In this document: in pieces, positions 56,204-64,000 of the stretch
Layout of the letters: the number at the start of each line of letters is the position of its first letter
Numbering within the stretch: the stretch's first letter is position 1
Assembly (NCBI GenBank): GCA_938743325.2
Contig: OW568885.1
Location: forward strand, 434,001 to 498,000
Direction: 5' to 3'
Source of the DNA: Pycnococcus provasolii
Taxonomy: Eukaryota > Chlorophyta > Pseudoscourfieldiophyceae > Pseudoscourfieldiales > Pycnococcaceae
Length of the DNA stretch: 64,000 bases
Translations under genes and position numbers: made by a program
Notes under the pieces: model-generated
The model's input: only the letters and a program-made list of their open reading frames with translations
The model's database searches: none
What the model was told of the DNA's origin: nothing

Positions 56204-58270
56204 TCATTCAAACCTCGTGTTGCCGTCGCCGTCGGTGATGGAGTCCTTGTATGAGCCTCCTCCCGGAATCATCGGCAGCACGTGAGCGATGTGAGGAACC
56301 ATTACGTCAAGCAGAAACGGACCGTCGGTTGCGAGCATCTCGTCAATCGCCTCGCGCATCTCGCTGCGCTTGAACACGCGTCGCGCGGGCACGCCAAACG
56401 ACTTAGCCATCATCACCATGTCCGGATAGATGTCGTCGGGGTTTGCCGTGTCGTGCCAGGCATTCTCGCTCTTCCCAAGGTATGTATGCGCTCTGTTCTT
56501 CTCGTAGAAGCGGTCCTCCCACTGCACGACCATGCCAAGGTGCTGGTTGTTCAAAATCACCATCTTCACGGGAAGCTTCTCCACGCACACGGTGGCGAGC
56601 TCCTGGCAGTTCATCACGAAGCTGCCGTCGCCGTCAAAGTCAATCACGGGCACGCTGTCCGCCAAGCCCATGTCCTGAAGCGCCGCCTGCGCTCCAAGCG
56701 CCGCCGGCAGACCGAATCCCATCGAGCCGAGACCTCCAGACGTAAGCCACTTCCGCGGCGCGTTGAACTTGTAGTACTGCGCCGCGAACATCTGGTGCTG
56801 CCCGACTCCCGTGGACACCACGGCGTTGCCGTTCGTCGCCTCCCACACCTGCTCGATTGCCCACTGGGGATAAATCTCCTCCTCCTTCGGCTCAGGGTAC
56901 TGCATGGGGAAATCCTTCTTCTTCTCGGCGACATCTTCTCGCCAGTCGCCATAGCCGCGGCCATCCGCTTCCGCAGCCTCACGCTTGAGGTGCTTGAAGT
57001 TGGAGTCGAGCATCTGGTTCATCAAACGCAGCGTCTGGCCAACCTCGGCGCATACAGGCACGTGCGCGTACTTGTTCTTGCTGATCTCCGCAGGGTCGAC
57101 GTCGACGTGCACAATCGTCGCGCGATTCGCAAACGCCTCGAGCTTGCCGGTGACGCGGTCGTCGAAGCGCACGCCGAACGCCAGCAGCAGATCAGCCTGA
57201 TCGACGGCGTAGTTGGCGTACACGGTGCCGTGCATGCCAAGCATGCCGAGGCTGAGTTCTTCGTCGGTGAGGGGATACGAACCCAGGCCCATGAGAGTCT
57301 GCACGACGGGAATGCCGAGCGCCTTGGCGAACTTCGTCACCTCAGCCCCGCAGTCGACGCACCCTCCACCAACGTACATCACCGGCGCCTTTGCCTGCTC
57401 GATAGCGTCGAGGATCGCCTCGGCGTCCGCGCGCGTCGGCGGCGCGGGCTGCCGCCTGAAGTAGCCGCGCAGCTGCAGCGGCACGTCCCACGTCGGCACG
57501 GTCATCGTCTGCTGGATGTCCTTCGGGATGTCGACGAGCACGGGACCCGGGCGTCCGGAGCTTGCAAGGAAGAACGCCTCTCGGATGATGCGCGGGATGT
57601 CCTCGACGCGCATGACGAGGTAGTTGTGCTTGGTGATGGGCCTGCTGATTTCGACGATAGGCGTTTCCTGGAACGCGTCCGTTCCAATCATGCGGCGTGG
57701 CACCTGCCCTGTGATGGCAACCATGGGCACGCTGTCGAGCATGGCATCGGCGAGCCCGGTGACGAGGTTGGTTGCCCCCGGTCCGGAGGTGGCGATGCAC
57801 ACGCCGACGTTTCCGGTTGTTTTGGCGTACCCTTCGGCGGCGAACACCTCCCCTTGCTCGTGACGGCACAGGATGTTTCGTATGGAGTCGCTGCGCGTGA
57901 GCGCCTGGTGGATTTCCATCGACGCGCCTCCCGGGTAAGCGAAGAGCGTGTTAACACCCTCCCTTTCGAGCGCCTGAACGAGCACGTCGCTTCCCTTTCG
58001 CGGCGCGTCACCGAACCTGTCCGTCCACGTCGCGGCTGCGGGCGCGTTGTTCGCCATCTGGTTCGCGGGCAGGTTGTTGGTCCCGTCGACGGACATGAAC
58101 GCAAGTTCACTTGCCGACGACGACGAGTTCACATCCTTCGACTGAACCCCTCGGGAGGAGGAGGTGGACGACGCTTGACAGCGCGTAGACAAGCGGCCCC
58201 GCCCAGACGCAGGACGAGTAGCACCCAAAGGGGCACGAGAAGCACGTGAAGAGAATGACGTCGACGCCAT
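56204..58270 (-). CDS. AHAS: Acetolactate (acetohydroxyacid) synthase, catalytic subunit, chloroplast
   Basis: The ATG at 58270 ([16 protein letters not shown]) gives 688 residues with a plant-type transit peptide of about 50-60 residues. The three ThDP-enzyme domains are complete: [11 protein letters not shown] with the catalytic Glu, [55 protein letters not shown]-domain segments, and the ThDP motif GDGSF...NCQEL. This is the first common step of branched-chain amino acid synthesis and the target of sulfonylurea and imidazolinone herbicides. The Pro in GQVPRR and the Trp in VVQWEDRF are conserved. The serine of the plant IPSGG motif (Arabidopsis Ser653) is Gly here (IPGGG). The protein ends a few residues later, as in plants. 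Confidence 0.97.
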   Translation of the reverse strand: MASTSFSSRASRAPLGATRPASGRGRLSTRCQASSTSSSRGVQSKDVNSSSSASELAFMSVDGTNNLPANQMANNAPAAATWTDRFGDAPRKGSDVLVQALEREGVNTLFAYPGGASMEIHQALTRSDSIRNILCRHEQGEVFAAEGYAKTTGNVGVCIATSGPGATNLVTGLADAMLDSVPMVAITGQVPRRMIGTDAFQETPIVEISRPITKHNYLVMRVEDIPRIIREAFFLASSGRPGPVLVDIPKDIQQTMTVPTWDVPLQLRGYFRRQPAPPTRADAEAILDAIEQAKAPVMYVGGGCVDCGAEVTKFAKALGIPVVQTLMGLGSYPLTDEELSLGMLGMHGTVYANYAVDQADLLLAFGVRFDDRVTGKLEAFANRATIVHVDVDPAEISKNKYAHVPVCAEVGQTLRLMNQMLDSNFKHLKREAAEADGRGYGDWREDVAEKKKDFPMQYPEPKEEEIYPQWAIEQVWEATNGNAVVSTGVGQHQMFAAQYYKFNAPRKWLTSGGLGSMGFGLPAALGAQAALQDMGLADSVPVIDFDGDGSFVMNCQELATVCVEKLPVKMVILNNQHLGMVVQWEDRFYEKNRAHTYLGKSENAWHDTANPDDIYPDMVMMAKSFGVPARRVFKRSEMREAIDEMLATDGPFLLDVMVPHIAHVLPMIPGGGSYKDSITDGDGNTRFE

Positions 58271-60949
<2,679 letters not shown>

Positions 60950-61320
60950 GAAAAGAGCATGTAAAAGAGTATTGAGTATAGAATAATAACGTTAAAATAC
61001 ATTTATATAAGCAATTTAATCAAATCCCTCTATTCTTCTTCTTCTTCCGCCGCCGCCGCCGCAACAGCATCAGCAGCCGCGGCGGTATCCTCATGCCGAC
61101 GCTGCCGACGCCGACGCCAGGGCCGGCATGGCCAACATTTTTTGTGACAAGATTATTTTGTTTGGGGAAGGCGGGGGGAGGCGTGGGGGACGGCGTCCAT
61201 CCAGCCCACTTAGCGGTGCTTGCGCTTGCTTGTTGTCGTCGTTGTCGTCAGGGTCGTTGCGGTCGTGCAACTCGAGGAAAAATGAAATGGTCGTTACTTC
61301 GAAAACAATGAATTACGCAA
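60950..61320. other. Intergenic region between convergent genes
   Basis: Shared 3' flank of katanin and the next gene. It is AT-rich at first, then CCGCCG repeats near 61048-61085. No gene supported. Confidence 0.4.
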
Positions 61321-63963
61321 TCACGCATCAGAGTACTGGGAGCGAGAAGAAGCGCCACCGTAGCTACTGACTCGTGGTGTGTGAGGTTCCCGGCTAGCCG
61401 ACTTGAGTTGTTCAACATCTTTCGCCTTCTCTCGACTGCTCGGGCGTCTTTTCAGCTTCTTCTTGCTGGTGGTGGTGTCGATAGGTGGAACCTGTTCTGC
61501 TTGCTGTGTGCCGCCACGAGCTTTGCTACTAGGAGGTGGAGGCGGCTTTCCTAGCATTTCCGCCACAAGCAGTTTCGCCTCTTCAGTTGGATCCATTCTG
61601 CCGGCACCTTTCTCCTCGTCCAGAGGTACGCCGGTTGCCGCCGCATGTGCCTCCTTGCGCTGCTTTTCTTGAAAGTCTTCGCGCTCCTTCGCTTCCGCAT
61701 GTATGCGCTCTTTGAATACCTTACGCAGCAACATCACACCACGACACCATTCATAAATCAGTACGAGCGCCGAACTTGAGCGTTTCACCTTCTCCATGCC
61801 AATAGAGGCTAAAATGCGCCCGCAGCATCTGTGCAAGCGATCGATGTACTTGCCGTCGTCGTCATCGCGGGTATGGTTCGCATGTTTTAATACGTGGACC
61901 AGCTCCACAACTTGCATGGTTGGCTGCTTGCGCAAAATCTCCCAGGCGGAGCCAACAATCTCACTATTCCCAAGATTCTTATCCACGTGTGATGCCATGA
62001 AAAGCGCGTCGAGTAAAAAGCCGCGGTAACCTGATACACCATACGAAACATGTTTACCGCGAGGCGTTGTGTACACACCTTCTTCCGTTGACGACTTCTT
62101 TTTCTGTTTTGGGCGCACAGATTGCTGTCTCTTGAAGTGCGCCGATGCATCAGGTACGATCAGGCTTATGTCGCCAAGAGTGAGCATTGCCAACACAACC
62201 TCCACGACAGCGGCAGATGGTTTGGTATACCTCAACAGCTCATTGAGGTTTCTCTTGAAGCCACTCGATTCGAGCATGGCGACCAGCTTTGCAAGATCTG
62301 CTTGGATCAAGGCCTCCGCTTCGATCAAATGCGCAACCTCCGCGTTCTCGCTCACAAAATCTTTTTCCGTGTGCTCAAAAGTATCCACCAACTTCCTGCT
62401 CGATGCCATGTGAATGCTCAGGACCTCGCCAACCACGCGTCCCGTCATCGCACCAAGTTCTTCGACATATCCACAATTCAGCGCATTGTGATCTTCAAAG
62501 TTGTGGACTGTAATCACGCCCATCTGCGGCGGATCAGAGCTTGCGAAAGTTGCATCTTTTCTCAGTTGTTCCTCTGGAAAGTGTTCACCAAGAGCAACAT
62601 GGGAAGCACGGCGGCGGCGCGCGCGAAAATCAAAGAAATGTTTGTCGCACACCTTCTGCACATCCTTCGGACCTCTAGAGTTCCGGAACGCGTCCTTTGG
62701 CGGCTTGGTCACCTCAAACACGGGCAAGGCCATTGAGGGCATTCTAACAGGTCTAGCGGCGCGTCCCAGGCGATCATGCATCAGACGCGTCGCAATTTCA
62801 GCCTCTTCCATTTCAAAGCAAGGCGTCGGCACGTCAACGTTCATGTCCCACGACGTCCACACAGCACTAGATGGAGCATAACGAGTTTCATTTGTCCGCA
62901 TCGAGCTCGCGCCAAGCACTTGAAGCGCCTGCCCTTCCTCCGCCTTCGGAGCACGTGGTGTCAGTGGCATGCCCTCCTCAAGCGCCGGGCCGCCGCTCTG
63001 CGCTTGACTTGCAGATCGTATCTTGCCACCACCTTTGCCCTGCACGGTGTGCACGGCCGCCGCGACGCATGTGAGGTGTTCGAAGCTTTGCCGGGATTCG
63101 CTCATCTCAATCCACGGAAATGTGGAAGGAAGGAGCAAGGCGGCGCACGTGGGAACGTGGATGTGCTCGCACAGGTGCGCGAGCGCGATTTCGCATGCTT
63201 CGAGGGCGGCGGAGTAGTCGGAGTACACCAAGTTCGCTTCCGACAGCTTATCCCTGAGAGACATCTCGTAGTCATGGAGCTTCTGCTCATCGGTGAAGAG
63301 CCGCGTGATGAAGCCGAGAATCTCGTTCTTTTCCATCATCAGAAGTTCGTAGTCGCGCTTGTCGACGCCGTCCGCCGACATCCGTCCGTCCATCGCACCG
63401 ACGCCCGGCGACATCCGTCCGTCCATCGCACCGCCGCCTGCAGCGCTGGAGCCGTCTTTCGCGCCATCTTTCGTGCCAACGCTGGTGTCGCTGACGCGCG
63501 GAACCTTGGAGGCAGATCTCATGATTCCACCGCCACCACCGCCACGCATCTTGTAGAACTCCGCGTCGTACTTTGCAATGATCGCCTCGCGCTCAGCCTC
63601 GGCAACTCGGCCGACGAGTTTACGGCTGAAACCGTTCACGGCTTTCGGCGCCCACAGGATGGGTCTCGGCTCGTATTGTGACGGGTCGAACGGCTTCACA
63701 TCCAGCGCCATCCCAAGCGAAACACCTTTTTGGTCGCCCAGTGGTGTTGGCGTCCTGTAGAGGCCGTCGGTATTTCGAGTGAGTCCGCTTTGCGCGAGCA
63801 TTCCGCTCTGCGTCTGCACGGCAATGGACACCACCTGCGTCTTCGGCTTGAGATTTTGTCTCACGGTCGTGCTTGAGATGACGCTTTCGGCATCAGCCTC
63901 CTCGTTCTCGAGCGCCTGGTTGAGGTGCGCTTCCATCGCACGACTGAGTTTTCCCGGTAGCAT
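61321..63963 (-). CDS. Unknown protein with a dynein-stalk-like region (5' end may lie outside)
   Basis: The ATG at 63963 gives 880 residues; the frame remains open to the window edge, so an upstream start is possible. The first 500 residues are unrecognised, with a coiled segment (YELLMMEKNEILGFITRLFTD) and low-complexity patches. Around 560-780 the pattern resembles the stalk/MT region of dynein heavy chains: NELLRYTKPSAAVVEVVLAMLTL, a tryptophan (SAWEILRKQPTMQVVEL) and then SSSALVLIYEWCRGVMLL. The dynein consensus has KPP in the first segment, W-x2-AK in the second and a similar S-x-A-x5-W before the second coil. No AAA modules are present. The C-terminus is Lys/Arg/Ser-rich. If real, this is a microtubule-related helical domain outside any dynein motor. 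Confidence 0.6.
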   Translation of the reverse strand: MLPGKLSRAMEAHLNQALENEEADAESVISSTTVRQNLKPKTQVVSIAVQTQSGMLAQSGLTRNTDGLYRTPTPLGDQKGVSLGMALDVKPFDPSQYEPRPILWAPKAVNGFSRKLVGRVAEAEREAIIAKYDAEFYKMRGGGGGGIMRSASKVPRVSDTSVGTKDGAKDGSSAAGGGAMDGRMSPGVGAMDGRMSADGVDKRDYELLMMEKNEILGFITRLFTDEQKLHDYEMSLRDKLSEANLVYSDYSAALEACEIALAHLCEHIHVPTCAALLLPSTFPWIEMSESRQSFEHLTCVAAAVHTVQGKGGGKIRSASQAQSGGPALEEGMPLTPRAPKAEEGQALQVLGASSMRTNETRYAPSSAVWTSWDMNVDVPTPCFEMEEAEIATRLMHDRLGRAARPVRMPSMALPVFEVTKPPKDAFRNSRGPKDVQKVCDKHFFDFRARRRRASHVALGEHFPEEQLRKDATFASSDPPQMGVITVHNFEDHNALNCGYVEELGAMTGRVVGEVLSIHMASSRKLVDTFEHTEKDFVSENAEVAHLIEAEALIQADLAKLVAMLESSGFKRNLNELLRYTKPSAAVVEVVLAMLTLGDISLIVPDASAHFKRQQSVRPKQKKKSSTEEGVYTTPRGKHVSYGVSGYRGFLLDALFMASHVDKNLGNSEIVGSAWEILRKQPTMQVVELVHVLKHANHTRDDDDGKYIDRLHRCCGRILASIGMEKVKRSSSALVLIYEWCRGVMLLRKVFKERIHAEAKEREDFQEKQRKEAHAAATGVPLDEEKGAGRMDPTEEAKLLVAEMLGKPPPPPSSKARGGTQQAEQVPPIDTTTSKKKLKRRPSSREKAKDVEQLKSASREPHTPRVSSYGGASSRSQYSDA

Positions 63964-64000
63964 AGCGCCCCTGGCCGGTGGCGCGCCTCTTGCGTTGGCT

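Noticed and set aside
56282-58249. Long plus-strand open frame of about 655 codons opposite AHAS
   Set aside because: It mirrors the codon bias of AHAS on the other strand; the protein is Arg/His-rich without any motif.

Overview
This window is nuclear DNA from a small-genome green alga, most likely a prasinophyte-type chlorophyte. The evidence is a set of chloroplast-targeted proteins (a PsbP-family lumen protein, two Tat-type lumen proteins, a plant-like acetolactate synthase, a DnaJ-type zinc finger, a PPR-SMR protein) next to typical eukaryotic genes (SAD1/USP39, UBL5/Hub1, SEC11, p24, katanin p60, a NEK kinase, a mitochondrial carrier). Genes lie close together on both strands and almost all are single open frames. 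One clear spliceosomal intron (GTAAGT...CAG, 77 nt) is seen. Several long frames begin at TTG or GTG. For each of those I moved the start to the first sensible ATG, which usually exposes a transit or signal peptide. The species cannot be fixed from sequence alone.

Layout. 1-8.2 kb: end of a phage-integrase-repeat protein, the PsbP-like gene, a large zinc-cluster/RxL/KEN-box protein, a nucleic-acid-type deaminase and a mitochondrial carrier. 8.4-12.6 kb: a TTAA-flanked DNA element, a secreted beta-propeller protein, a Ty3/Gypsy remnant and minisatellites. 12.7-20.5 kb: a FUT8-like glycosyltransferase with discoidin and EGF modules, a TIR element, a LysM-M23 peptidase and a coiled-coil protein. 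20.5-28.5 kb: repeat-rich, with a short Ty1/Copia-type element beside UBL5, an 850-bp-class TIR element with a foldback element nested in it, and a coiled-coil gene. 28.5-41 kb: NEK kinase, small coiled-coil and two-TM proteins, a BAR-like gene interrupted by an in-frame stop, a trypsin-proline-TM receptor-like protein, SAD1 and a rhomboid pseudoprotease. 41-50 kb: SEC11, a divergent pair of paralogous thylakoid-lumen proteins around a double G-box, a DnaJ zinc finger, p24 and PPR-SMR. 50-64 kb: a decayed Copia fragment, a large unknown protein, a Sec14-like protein with an intron, acetolactate synthase, katanin p60 and a protein with a dynein-stalk-like region.

There is no operon logic here. 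Recurring themes are chloroplast lumen and plastid functions, the secretory pathway (SEC11, p24, FUT8-like, trypsin-TM, propeller protein) and the microtubule/cilium system (katanin, NEK, dynein-stalk-like and coiled-coil proteins). Short TTAGGG-type arrays recur just upstream of several genes. The strongest leads are the lumenal paralogue pair with its shared promoter, the BAR-like gene with its in-frame TAA, the rhomboid with Asp in place of the catalytic Ser, the dynein-stalk-like protein, and the nested DNA transposons.
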